Shown here: piece by piece, positions 7,111-14,562 of the stretch | Layout: every line of letters begins with the position of its first letter | Position numbering within the stretch: position 1 is the stretch's first letter | Assembly: GCA_049976445.1 (NCBI GenBank) | Contig: JBMFIF010000042.1 | Span: 1 to 16,035, forward strand | DNA length: 16,035 nt | Origin: JAVZOV01 sp049976445 | Lineage (GTDB): Archaea; Thermoproteota; Thermoprotei; Gearchaeales; WAQG01 | Reading direction: 5' to 3' | Notes under the pieces: model-generated | What the model was told of the DNA's origin: nothing | The model's input: the letters and a program-made list of their open reading frames with translations, nothing else | Database searches by the model: none | Program-made: the position numbers and the translations under genes

Positions 7111-7357
7111 CGTGACCACCTGAGAACTGCGGAAATATTGCAACAATATCATTACTTCTTATGATTTTCTTCATATCATTCGTAATCTCATGATTAACAG
7201 CAACAAAAAGCGTCCCATCTCTTACTTCCTTAAGAACATCACCGTTTTCATCAATCATTGCTATAATCTGTTCTAATGGAACATCAGAGGTATTAAGTTC
7301 AATAGTTTTCACTCCCATACGGTCTCTTATCCAACCATAAAGCCTTACAACTACCAT
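7103..7357 (-). CDS. moaD: MoaD-like sulfur-carrier subunit of molybdopterin synthase
   Basis: This 84-residue ubiquitin-fold protein begins MVVVRLYGWIRDRMGVKTIEL and has the MoaD-type end DIVAIFPQFSGG. MoaD normally ends exactly in Gly-Gly, which is adenylated by a MoeB-like enzyme and turned into a thiocarboxylate. Here the Gly-Gly is followed by His-Asp-Gly before the stop. The extra codons lie in the region shared with the moaE start. Either the tail is trimmed by a protease, the terminal Gly is used directly, or the protein does something else. The gene is the first of the cofactor operon. No SD precedes the ATG, and a TATA-like box near 7383-7390 is about 28 bp away, so the transcript is probably leaderless. 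Identity rests on fold-level similarity and on the neighbouring moaE. Confidence 0.85.
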   Translation of the reverse strand: MVVVRLYGWIRDRMGVKTIELNTSDVPLEQIIAMIDENGDVLKEVRDGTLFVAVNHEITNDMKKIIRSNDIVAIFPQFSGGHDG

Positions 7358-7416
7358 AGCTAATAGTGATAAAGTATTTCTCTATTAAAAACTTATGCTA
7401 AATAGGTGAAAGTGTC
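7358..7416. promoter_or_regulatory. 59-bp divergent promoter region between moaD and moaB
   Basis: The two halves of the cofactor cluster diverge from here. On the minus strand TTTTTAATA (about 7382-7390) is a TATA-like box 26-30 bp before moaD, which lacks an SD and so is probably leaderless. On the plus strand TATTTCTCTATTAAAA (7375-7390) contains candidate boxes for moaB, which has AGGTG at 7404-7408 as SD, 8 nt before its TTG. The two promoters must overlap, so one regulator bound here could control both transcripts. I see no clear operator dyad. Confidence 0.5.
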
Positions 7417-7923
7417 TTGAGTTCTATTGAAGAACACAGAAAGCATGCATTACAAAAAGTAAACTTTACTGTAATAGTAGTTAGTGATGCTGTAAGCTCT
7501 GGAAAACGTGAAGATATGAGTGGTAAAATTGCATTAGAAAAAATTAAAAAGTATGGACATGATGTGATTGAACTTAAAATAATTCCTAATGATGAAAACG
7601 AGATTAGAACTGTCGTGAAAAGTTTTAGTAACAGTAGTGATGCTGTATTGGTCATTGGAGGAACTGGACTTAGTAATAAAGACTTATCTGTTGACACTTT
7701 GCAACCATTATTCTCAAAACGATTGGAAGGTTTTGGGGAAATCTTTAGATATGAGACTTATAAAACAAAAGGAACAATCGCATGGCTCTCACGAGCTGAT
7801 GCTGGTATCATAAATAACTCAATAGTATTTATAGTACCTGGCTCACCTGACGCTGTAGATGTTGCGCTCAGTATAATATTGCCAGAAATAGGTCATGCAG
7901 TATCGCAAATGCGAAGAAGGTGA
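7417..7923 (+). CDS. moaB: MoaB/MogA-type molybdopterin adenylyltransferase
   Basis: The protein activates molybdopterin by transfer of AMP before MoeA inserts the metal. At 168 residues it is a single MoCF-binding domain. VSDAVSSGKREDMSG (22-36) matches the usual VSD-x-x-D-SG start. VIGGTGLSNKD (79-89) is the GGTG phosphate/pterin-binding loop, LEGFGEIFRYETYKTKGTIAWLSRADAG is the conserved middle, and VPGSPDAVDVAL the second loop. EIGH near the end is typical. The start is TTG with AGGTG 8 nt upstream. The gene is transcribed away from moaD-moaE-moeA-moeA, completing a set of five cofactor genes. It shares its stop codon with the SD of rpiA, so the two are in one operon. Confidence 0.9.
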   Translation: MSSIEEHRKHALQKVNFTVIVVSDAVSSGKREDMSGKIALEKIKKYGHDVIELKIIPNDENEIRTVVKSFSNSSDAVLVIGGTGLSNKDLSVDTLQPLFSKRLEGFGEIFRYETYKTKGTIAWLSRADAGIINNSIVFIVPGSPDAVDVALSIILPEIGHAVSQMRRR

Positions 7924-7928
7924 TTTTT

Positions 7929-8606
7929 ATGACAATACCTCCTGGACGCTTAGAAGCTGTAAATCAAGCATTACAATTCATTAAAGATGGATGGGTTATA
8001 GCTGTTGGGTCTGGTTCAACAGTTGCATTATTTCTTGAGGAACTTTCTAAAAAAGTTAAAAATGAAAAATTAAAAATTACAATAATACCTGGTTCAACAC
8101 AAACATACTTTCAAGCATTAAACTTTGGATTACCAATTTCTACATTAGATGAATATCCAGAGCCTGATGCGTGTTTTGATAGTGCTGATGAAGCGATGGA
8201 AAATGGTGTCCTTCTCAAGGGAGGCGGCGCAGCATTAATGAGAGAAAAAATTCTTGCCTACTTTTCAAAACGCTTTATAGTTATGGTTGAAGAGAGCAAA
8301 GTTGTTAAAAAAATAGGAGCTTCTCATCCAGTTCCTATCGAGGTATTACCATATGCAGTAACACCAGTTTCGTTAGAATTAAAAAAGCTAAATGCAAAAC
8401 CAGTACTAAGATACGGATCAGGCAAAAATGGACCTATAATAACTGATAATGGAAATTACATAATCGATGCATATTTTAATTTGATAGCAGAACCACAATA
8501 TTTAGAACTTAAAATTAATAGCATACCAGGTGTTATAGAAAATGGTATCTTTACGTTTGCAAAAACTGAATTAATTATAGGCAAACCTACAAAAACTCTT
8601 TCCTAA
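7929..8606 (+). CDS. rpiA: Ribose-5-phosphate isomerase A
   Basis: This enzyme interconverts ribose 5-phosphate and ribulose 5-phosphate in the cytoplasm. The 225-residue length is normal. Motifs in order: VGSGSTVALFLEEL, the phosphate loop; ACFDSADEAMENGVLLKGGGAALMREKI, which contains the Asp-x-x-Asp-Glu, Lys-Gly-Gly-Gly and REK catalytic segments of RpiA; then SHPVPIEVLPYAV, RYGSGKNGPIITDNGN and IIDAYF. GTG at 7920 also opens the frame, but AAGGTGA (7917-7923) lies 5 nt before ATG 7929. That SD includes the moaB stop codon, showing translational coupling. The link to a molybdenum cofactor gene has no obvious biochemical reason; pentose phosphate is a precursor of the GTP from which the pterin is made, but so is it of much else. 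Confidence 0.92.
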   Translation: MTIPPGRLEAVNQALQFIKDGWVIAVGSGSTVALFLEELSKKVKNEKLKITIIPGSTQTYFQALNFGLPISTLDEYPEPDACFDSADEAMENGVLLKGGGAALMREKILAYFSKRFIVMVEESKVVKKIGASHPVPIEVLPYAVTPVSLELKKLNAKPVLRYGSGKNGPIITDNGNYIIDAYFNLIAEPQYLELKINSIPGVIENGIFTFAKTELIIGKPTKTLS

Positions 8607-8651
8607 CCTTTCAGAATATTAGGAAGTAAAAAATAAGAGACTGTGATTAAC

Positions 8652-9875
8652 ATGAGTGAACAAACAATTAGCGATATTAAAAAATTGATCACATTAATTA
8701 AAAAACATGAAAAATGGAGAGAAAACAAAACGATCAATCTAATACCATCAGAGAACATTATAAGCCCCGAAGTACGTGCATTACTTTCTTCAAAAATAGC
8801 TGGCAGATATACATCACGCGATTTATTTTATAGAGGAACTAAATTTATTGACGAAATCGAACAATTGGGCATTAGAATAGCTAAACGTGTATTTAGGGCA
8901 AAGTATGCCGATCTTCGTATGATCTCTGGACATATTGCTGATCTTACATTTATAGCAGCATACGTAAAACGTGGTGAAACAATAATGTGTATAGATCCTA
9001 AAGATGGCGGATATCCGGGCATTTCCAAGAATGCTCTTCCAAAATTGTTGGGAATACGAGTTAAATACTTACCATTCGATAAAGACAATTATATTATAAA
9101 CACTGAAAAAAGCATTGAATATATACGTAAGGTAAAACCAAAAGCTATAATTCTTGGTTCTAGCCTAATACTTTATCATCAGCCTGTAAGAGAAATTAGT
9201 TCAATTGCAAATGAAATTGGAGCCGTAGTTGGTTATGATGGTTCACACGTTCTCGGTTTAATTGCTGGGCATACATTTCAAGACCCTTTGAGAGAAGGCG
9301 CAATAGCTCTTTTTGGATCTACACATAAAACATTTTTTGGGCCTCAAGGTGGAATAATGCTTGCACATGAACCAGAACCGTTAAATAGTATAGTTCATCC
9401 TTCGATAGTAGATAATGCTCATTGGAACAGAATAGCAGCATTAACAATGGCTCTTTTAGAAATAGAGAAATTTGGTGAATCTTATGCAAACCAAATAATA
9501 AAAAACGCGAAAGCATTAGCAAAAAGTTTAGTTGAAAGAAAAATGCCTGTGAAAGGACCAAAGGATATATACACAGAATCTCATCAAGTACTTTTAGCAC
9601 CAAAACCATACCAGAAAAACAAAGATTTAGCACTAAAATTAGAAAAAGCCAATTTAATAGTAGATAACGGTATTAGATTAGGGGTAAACGAAATAACGAG
9701 ACGTGGCATGAAAGAAAATGAAATGGATAAAATAGCCGAATTTATAGAACGCATTACAAAGAATGAAGATCCTAAAAAAATAGCTTTAGAAGTAATAAAA
9801 TTAAGGAAAGAATTTTCAGACCTAGAATATAGATTTAAGGATATTACAGATATTGATTTTCTATATAACCTTTAA
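8652..9875 (+). CDS. Divergent serine hydroxymethyltransferase-like PLP enzyme
   Basis: The fold is clearly archaeal SHMT: LIPSENIISPEV near the start, GTKFIDEIE, DLRMISGHIAD, YDGSHVLGLIAG (Asp196, His199 from ATG 8652), GSTHKTFFGPQGG with the PLP lysine Lys226, KFGESYANQIIKNAKALA, SHQVLL, and GIRLG (Arg342) before EITRRGMKENEM. Three places differ from what I know of Sulfolobus and bacterial SHMT. The His that stacks on PLP (in GGH/GAH) is replaced by Tyr121 in DGGYPGIS. RYYxG is LFYRG. The stretch between the N-V-N-type strand and GLRIG, which helps hold folate in SHMT, is about 15 residues shorter. It may be a true SHMT of a different subgroup or a related aldolase or transferase not using tetrahydrofolate. 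It lies 45 nt after rpiA, probably in the same transcript. ATG 8652 is preferred over GTG 8643 by homology and length; the SD is weak. Confidence 0.75.
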   Translation: MSEQTISDIKKLITLIKKHEKWRENKTINLIPSENIISPEVRALLSSKIAGRYTSRDLFYRGTKFIDEIEQLGIRIAKRVFRAKYADLRMISGHIADLTFIAAYVKRGETIMCIDPKDGGYPGISKNALPKLLGIRVKYLPFDKDNYIINTEKSIEYIRKVKPKAIILGSSLILYHQPVREISSIANEIGAVVGYDGSHVLGLIAGHTFQDPLREGAIALFGSTHKTFFGPQGGIMLAHEPEPLNSIVHPSIVDNAHWNRIAALTMALLEIEKFGESYANQIIKNAKALAKSLVERKMPVKGPKDIYTESHQVLLAPKPYQKNKDLALKLEKANLIVDNGIRLGVNEITRRGMKENEMDKIAEFIERITKNEDPKKIALEVIKLRKEFSDLEYRFKDITDIDFLYNL

Positions 9876-10000
9876 CCATTTATGCTCGAGTATCTCATAC
9901 AAAATAATAACTGACCTCCTTATATAAAGCTTTACGAGAATCACAAATTTACTATGGTTCAATTTAATAACATAATACATATTAACCAAAGAATTTTCTA

Positions 10001-10023
10001 AAATTCAACATGTACATGAATTT
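10001..10023. repeat. Palindromic dyad upstream of the htrA-like gene
   Basis: Perfect 7-bp arms AAATTCA and TGAATTT flank a 9-bp centre that itself contains the palindrome CATGTACATG with the adjoining bases. It lies about 35 bp upstream of the TATA-like box and 76 bp before the start codon, a plausible place for a dimeric regulator. In such AT-rich DNA a 7-bp dyad can arise by chance, so this is only a candidate operator. The rest of the gap 9876-10057 is AT-rich and shows no ORF. Confidence 0.35.
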
Positions 10024-10056
10024 GTAAAATAAAGCATATTTATTCTTAACAAATAG

Positions 10057-10092
10057 TTATAAATATATGTAAAGACAAATAGTACATGGTGA
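10057..10092 (+). promoter_or_regulatory. Promoter and ribosome-binding site of the htrA-like gene
   Basis: TTATAAATATA (10057-10067) is a good TATA box. A transcript start near 10088 would leave a very short leader carrying GGTGA (10088-10092), 6 nt before TTG 10099. That spacing is why TTG rather than ATG 10105 is taken as start. Confidence 0.5.
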
Positions 10093-10098
10093 CTGGTT

Positions 10099-11034
10099 TT
10101 GAGCATGGGGGCATTTTTTGAAGATCTAATAATTAAAGCAGTAGAGCGTGTTTATCCAAGCGTCGTAAACATTAGTACTGTAAGATATGTAGAGCAACTA
10201 TTTGAAGTTGTTCCAGTTCAAGGAATAGGATCAGGTTTCATAGTGTCATCAGATGGTCTTATAGTAACTAACTTCCATGTTATCGAGGGTTCAAAGATTG
10301 TTAGTGTTACAACATCTGATGGTAGGACAATGAAAGGTCATGTAATAGGATTTGATCCATCTAGTGATACTGCTTTAATTAAAGTAGATGCAAAAAACCT
10401 ACCAGCAACATCACTAGGTGATTCAGATAAATTGAAAATAGGACAGATTGCAATAGCAATAGGCAATCCATTAGGTTTAGCTGGAGGGCCTTCAGTAACT
10501 GTTGGTGTTATTAGTGCATTAAATAGGCACATAAGAGCACAGAGACTTTATATGGGCTTAATACAAACAGATGCAGCAATTAATCCTGGAAATAGTGGAG
10601 GACCTCTTGTAAATACTAATGGTGAAGTTATAGGAGTTAATACTGCAATAATTCCATTTGCGCAAGGTATTGGTTTCGCTATTCCAATAAACATAGTTAA
10701 GAAAGTAGTTGATGATATACTAATGTATGGAAGAGCATTAAGACCTTGGCTTGGAATACTTGGAACAACAGTTACACCACAAATAGCAGAGTATTATGGA
10801 TTGCCTACAGAAAAAGGAGCATTAATAGTGAATATTATTCCAAGAAGCCCTGCATACAAAGCTGGTCTTACAGAAGGTGACATAATAATATCAGTTAATA
10901 ATAAACAGGTTAACAGTATAGAGGATTTACAAGATATTTTGCGGGCAATGAAAGTAGGAGAGATTGTAGATATAAAATTTTACAGGGGTAATAAAATCAT
11001 GAACACAAAAGCTGAACTAGAAGTATCAGAATAA
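10099..11034 (+). CDS. HtrA/DegP-like serine protease with one PDZ domain
   Basis: This is a trypsin-like protease of family S1C, involved in protein quality control. The triad is visible: His60 in TNFHVIE, Asp90 in SSDTALIKVD and Ser166 in GNSGGPL. QTDAAINPGNSGG and GIGFAIPI are hallmark stretches. A PDZ domain spans about 218-305 (GALIVNIIPRSPAYKAGLTEGDIIISVNN). At 311 residues it is shorter than bacterial DegP, with one PDZ domain. No signal peptide or membrane segment is visible before the protease domain, so it is probably cytosolic unless exported by an unrecognised route. The usual bacterial place for HtrA is the periplasm or membrane. It stands alone, with its own promoter and a dyad upstream, and converges on the ABC operon with 4 nt between the stop codons. 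Confidence 0.9.
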   Translation: MSMGAFFEDLIIKAVERVYPSVVNISTVRYVEQLFEVVPVQGIGSGFIVSSDGLIVTNFHVIEGSKIVSVTTSDGRTMKGHVIGFDPSSDTALIKVDAKNLPATSLGDSDKLKIGQIAIAIGNPLGLAGGPSVTVGVISALNRHIRAQRLYMGLIQTDAAINPGNSGGPLVNTNGEVIGVNTAIIPFAQGIGFAIPINIVKKVVDDILMYGRALRPWLGILGTTVTPQIAEYYGLPTEKGALIVNIIPRSPAYKAGLTEGDIIISVNNKQVNSIEDLQDILRAMKVGEIVDIKFYRGNKIMNTKAELEVSE

Positions 11035-11038
11035 GCTA

Positions 11039-11965
11039 TTATGCTCTTTCTCCTCTTATGTAAGGTTTTCCTAATGCCGCTGGTGCCCCTAATTTTTTTC
11101 TTGCATATTCAGTAGAAAATATTGCTAATGCAATTAACGTGATTCCATATGGAAGCGCAGAAAATAATTCCATAGGTAAATTAAACATTATTTGAAACCT
11201 GTATTGTAATACTTCCAAACCACCAAATATATATGATCCAATTAATGCATACAATGGATTCCAAAATGAAAATATAACAAGGCCTAATGCTATCCATCCC
11301 CTACCTGCAGTCATATTCTCTATCCATGATGCGCTTAAAACTAGTGCAAAATATGAACCAGCTATGCCTGAAAGAAAACCACCAAAGATTACAGAAAAAT
11401 ATCTTACAAGATCAACGTTAATACCCGCAACATCAGCAGCCTCAGGGTTTTCACCTACTGAACGTATTTTTAATCCGATCATAGTTTTAAATAAGATAAA
11501 CCATAGAATTGGAGCTAAAAATACTGAACTCAGAATTAGTGGATCTTGACCAAAAAGCATAGGTCCAATTATCGGTATTGAGGTAAGGATAGGTATTTGT
11601 AACCGTGGTAATCTAGGTGCTGGTAATCCGATTAGTCCTTGTCCTAATAATCCACTTACGCCGACACCCATTAATGATAAAGCTAATCCGCTTACTATTT
11701 GGTTTACTTTAAGAGTAATTGAAAGAAATGCATGTATTAAACTTAGCATTGCTCCTGCTAGTCCTGCTATAATTATGGCTAACCATACATTTCCGGTTAA
11801 ATTTGCTATAATAAAGGCAGTATAGGCTCCAATTAGCATCATTCCTTCAATGCCGAGGTTTATAACTCCTGATCTTTCAGAATAAATTTCACCCAATGAT
11901 GCTAATAATAATGGTGTTGATGATTCTGCTACCGATATAAGGAAAAGTTGAATTTGTTCTATCAA
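11039..11965 (-). CDS. ABC transporter permease, BMP/nucleoside type (NupQ/YufQ-like)
   Basis: This is the second membrane subunit of the importer, family BPD_transp_2. LGEIYSERSGVINLGIEGMMLIGAY near the N-terminus is the hallmark of this permease type, and SVGENPEAADVAGINVDLVRYFSVIFGGFLSGIAGSYFAL contains the cytoplasmic loop that meets the ATPase. GRGWIALGLVIFSFWNP follows. I estimate eight to ten hydrophobic segments along its length. GTG at 11974 overlaps the upstream stop; TTG at 11965, 5 nt after GAGGTGA, fits better as start. It is the last gene of the operon and pairs with the preceding permease to make a heterodimeric channel. Confidence 0.88.
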   Translation of the reverse strand: MIEQIQLFLISVAESSTPLLLASLGEIYSERSGVINLGIEGMMLIGAYTAFIIANLTGNVWLAIIIAGLAGAMLSLIHAFLSITLKVNQIVSGLALSLMGVGVSGLLGQGLIGLPAPRLPRLQIPILTSIPIIGPMLFGQDPLILSSVFLAPILWFILFKTMIGLKIRSVGENPEAADVAGINVDLVRYFSVIFGGFLSGIAGSYFALVLSASWIENMTAGRGWIALGLVIFSFWNPLYALIGSYIFGGLEVLQYRFQIMFNLPMELFSALPYGITLIALAIFSTEYARKKLGAPAALGKPYIRGERA

Positions 11966-11970
11966 ATGAT

Positions 11971-13020
11971 TCACCTCAACACTAATCGATACTTACTAAG
12001 TAAATCAGCTATTAATACAAATATTAAAATTAGTGCTTCAAATGTATAGATTGATGATATTGGTAAACTAAATCGTGTTTGCAGTGTATCTGCACCTGTG
12101 AGCATTCCTCCAAAAAGAAATGAGGAGATTATCGTTACTATTGGATTAAGACGTGCTAACCAAACTACTATTATTGCCATGTATCCATAACCTAATGAGA
12201 TATTAGCTATAAGTCTATGTTGAAACCCAGAGACTTCCCCCATTCCTCCTAATCCAGCTAAGCCTCCACTTATTATCATAACTGTAATTATTACTTTCAA
12301 TGAGCTAATACCAGAATAACGAGCGGCATCAGGATTACCTCCAAATACTGCTATCTCATAGCCTATTCTTGTACGATACATAATATATGCAAGAATAATT
12401 CCAATAAAAATTCCGATTATTGGCATTATATGTATGTTCGTATACGGTATTACTGGGAGCATTGCAGAAGATGGTATTATTGGAGTTATCGGAAAACCAT
12501 AACCCTTTACATCTTTCCATGGTCCATAAACTAAATAACGCACAATAAGAATTGCTATGTAATTCATCATAAGAGTAGAGATGACTTCATTAGCATTTAT
12601 AAGAGCCCTCATGATACCTGGAATGAATGCCCAAAATGCTCCAGCAGCAAAGCTTGCAATTATCATTAAGGTAATCAAAATTGGCGACGGTAATGACGCA
12701 AATGTAAATGCAATCCAAGTGGTTGCGACTGCACCTATGTATATTTGGCCTTCTGAACCTATAGTGAAAATACCAGCTTTATAAGCCATAGTAAGGCCTA
12801 ATGCAGAAAGCATAATAGCAGATGACCTTATTATCATGTTCGAAAAACCATAACTATTAAGAAACACATTATTAACCATAAAACTATATGCCAAGATTGG
12901 ATTAAAACCAGCAATCATTAATATAAAACCATAAACTAAAAATGAAGCTAATAAAGCCATCACATAAATAAGTACAATAAACCTTAACGATACATTCTCA
13001 CGTGGCACAAACTTCAGCAT
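11971..13020 (-). CDS. ABC transporter permease, BMP/nucleoside type (NupP/YufP-like)
   Basis: This is the first membrane subunit of the importer. MAYKAGIFTIGSEGQIYIGAV and ANEVISTLMMNYIAILIVRYLVYGPWKD are characteristic, as is the later loop FGGNPDAARYSGISSLKVIITVMIISGGLAGLGGMGEV, which contains the coupling-helix sequence for the ATPase. Hydrophobic segments fill most of its 349 residues. The frame opens with GTG 13029, but that codon overlaps AGGTG. ATG 13023 or ATG 13020 downstream of the SD is more likely, and 13020 has the better spacing. It follows the ATPase gene by about 20 nt and its stop forms part of the SD of the second permease. Confidence 0.88.
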   Translation of the reverse strand: MLKFVPRENVSLRFIVLIYVMALLASFLVYGFILMIAGFNPILAYSFMVNNVFLNSYGFSNMIIRSSAIMLSALGLTMAYKAGIFTIGSEGQIYIGAVATTWIAFTFASLPSPILITLMIIASFAAGAFWAFIPGIMRALINANEVISTLMMNYIAILIVRYLVYGPWKDVKGYGFPITPIIPSSAMLPVIPYTNIHIMPIIGIFIGIILAYIMYRTRIGYEIAVFGGNPDAARYSGISSLKVIITVMIISGGLAGLGGMGEVSGFQHRLIANISLGYGYMAIIVVWLARLNPIVTIISSFLFGGMLTGADTLQTRFSLPISSIYTFEALILIFVLIADLLSKYRLVLR

Positions 13021-13045
13021 CATTTGCACCTAAAAAAATCAAAAA

Positions 13046-14557
13046 TTAATTTGATATAAGCGTAGCTATTTTTGCAACTTCATTTGGAGAAACAAATCCT
13101 TTAATTACTCCTCTACTCATGACTGCAATACGGTCACTCAACTCTAATAATTCATCAAGATCCTCCGAAATTAATATAATACCAGAACCTTCATTTTTAA
13201 GATTCTTCAACATCGATCTAACTTTTAATGAAGTAGAAACATCCAAACCTCTTGTAGGATACGAGGCTATTAAAATCTTAGGCTTACGCAATATTTCACG
13301 CGCAACTATTATTTTCTGCATATTACCACCAGACATTAAACCAACCTTCATCTTAACACTTTTAGCCACAATCCTTAAATGCTTAATTGCCTGCTCAGCA
13401 AACTGCAAAAACTCATAACTATTAATATTTAAAAACATTGAATTAATAGAATGAGTAAGAAGCATATTCTCCACAACACTCAAACTAGGCACCACCGCAA
13501 GAAACGGATCTTCAGGTATGAAACCTACAACATTTCTTAACTCTCGCACTTTATATTGAGTTAACGGTCTTCCCAAAACCATAATACTTCCACTCTTCGG
13601 TCTTCTTAATCCTGCAAGCGTTTCTGCAAACTCACGCTGACCATTGCCAGCAACACCCGCAATCCCTATAATTTCATTACTAAATAACTTCAACGAAACA
13701 TTTTTTACAGCCTCCATACCATTATCATTCTCAACAATTAAATTATCCACACTTAGCAATGGAACATCATTAGATAATAAATCTGTTCTTATCTTTTCTC
13801 CGTTTCCATTAGTAATATTCGTAAAACTGCCAACATCAAACATCATTGAAGTTAACGTTTTTTCATCTGCTTGTTCTTTAGGTAAAGTTTGTACTACTTT
13901 ACCTTTCCTAATCACAGTAATTCTATTACTAACAGCAAGAGCTTCATCCAGCTTATGCGTAATAAATATTATAGACCCACCATTCATAGTAAACTTTCTC
14001 ATAAAATCAAACAAACCCCTCGTTTCTAAAGGCGTCAACACTGACGTAGGCTCATCAAATATTAATATATTAGCTCCACGAAGCAAAGTCTTAATAATTT
14101 CAACCTTCTGCCTTTCACCCATAGAAAGTTGCCAAATTTTGCGATTCAAATCCACATTCAAACCATATTCAGCACTTAATTCTCTAATTCTTTTCTCCAA
14201 AAAATCAGACTTAATAAATACCTTTGAACTATTAACTGACAAAGCAATATTCTCAAGCACAGTATGCTTAGAAATCAAAGTAAAATGCTGATGAACCATC
14301 CCTATCCCTAAACGTATTGCATCCTTAGGAGACTTTATTGATACCTTCTTTCCCCATACATAGATCTCCCCATCATCAGGACGCTGAACACCATAAATTA
14401 TATTCACCAAAGTTGTTTTCCCCGCACCATTCTCACCAAGAAGCGCATGTATTTCACCCTTAAACAATGAAAAATTAATACGATCATTCGCTATAATACC
14501 ACCTGGAAACTTCTTAGTAACATTTTTTACTTCAAGCACGCATACAGTATCAACCAT
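13046..14557 (-). CDS. ABC transporter ATPase with two nucleotide-binding domains (NupO/YufO-like)
   Basis: This cytoplasmic motor subunit has tandem ABC domains as in RbsA and YufO. The first is complete: Walker A GENGAGKTT (41-49), signature LSMGERQK, Walker B ILIFDEPTS and switch ITHK. The second is altered in the way typical of this group: GVAGNGQREF has no P-loop lysine, LMSGGNMQK is the signature, and ILIASYPTRGLDVS lacks the usual Asp-Glu. The first domain thus carries the main catalytic site residues. GTG 14566 overlaps the stop of the binding-protein gene. ATG 14557, after AAGTGA, is the likelier start, giving 503 residues. Location between binding protein and permeases fixes the role. 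Confidence 0.92.
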   Translation of the reverse strand: MVDTVCVLEVKNVTKKFPGGIIANDRINFSLFKGEIHALLGENGAGKTTLVNIIYGVQRPDDGEIYVWGKKVSIKSPKDAIRLGIGMVHQHFTLISKHTVLENIALSVNSSKVFIKSDFLEKRIRELSAEYGLNVDLNRKIWQLSMGERQKVEIIKTLLRGANILIFDEPTSVLTPLETRGLFDFMRKFTMNGGSIIFITHKLDEALAVSNRITVIRKGKVVQTLPKEQADEKTLTSMMFDVGSFTNITNGNGEKIRTDLLSNDVPLLSVDNLIVENDNGMEAVKNVSLKLFSNEIIGIAGVAGNGQREFAETLAGLRRPKSGSIMVLGRPLTQYKVRELRNVVGFIPEDPFLAVVPSLSVVENMLLTHSINSMFLNINSYEFLQFAEQAIKHLRIVAKSVKMKVGLMSGGNMQKIIVAREILRKPKILIASYPTRGLDVSTSLKVRSMLKNLKNEGSGIILISEDLDELLELSDRIAVMSRGVIKGFVSPNEVAKIATLISN

Positions 14558-14562
14558 AAAAA

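Noticed and set aside
7398..7697. A 99-codon minus-strand frame overlapping moaB
   Set aside because: The sense strand encodes clear MoaB motifs; the antisense peptide shows no family features.
9319..9633. A 104-codon minus-strand frame inside the SHMT-like gene
   Set aside because: It is antisense to conserved PLP-enzyme sequence, and its Leu/Phe-rich peptide follows from the complementary codons.
9898..9926. TATA-like TTATATA followed by AGGAGGT on the minus strand after the SHMT-like gene
   Set aside because: It looks like a promoter plus ribosome-binding site, but the only ATG behind it opens an 8-codon frame running back into the upstream gene's end. Probably chance.
13644..14291. A 215-codon plus-strand open frame inside the ATPase gene
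   Set aside because: It is antisense to conserved ABC motifs, and the peptide is low-complexity Ser/Ile/Leu with no recognisable domain; a shadow of the real gene.
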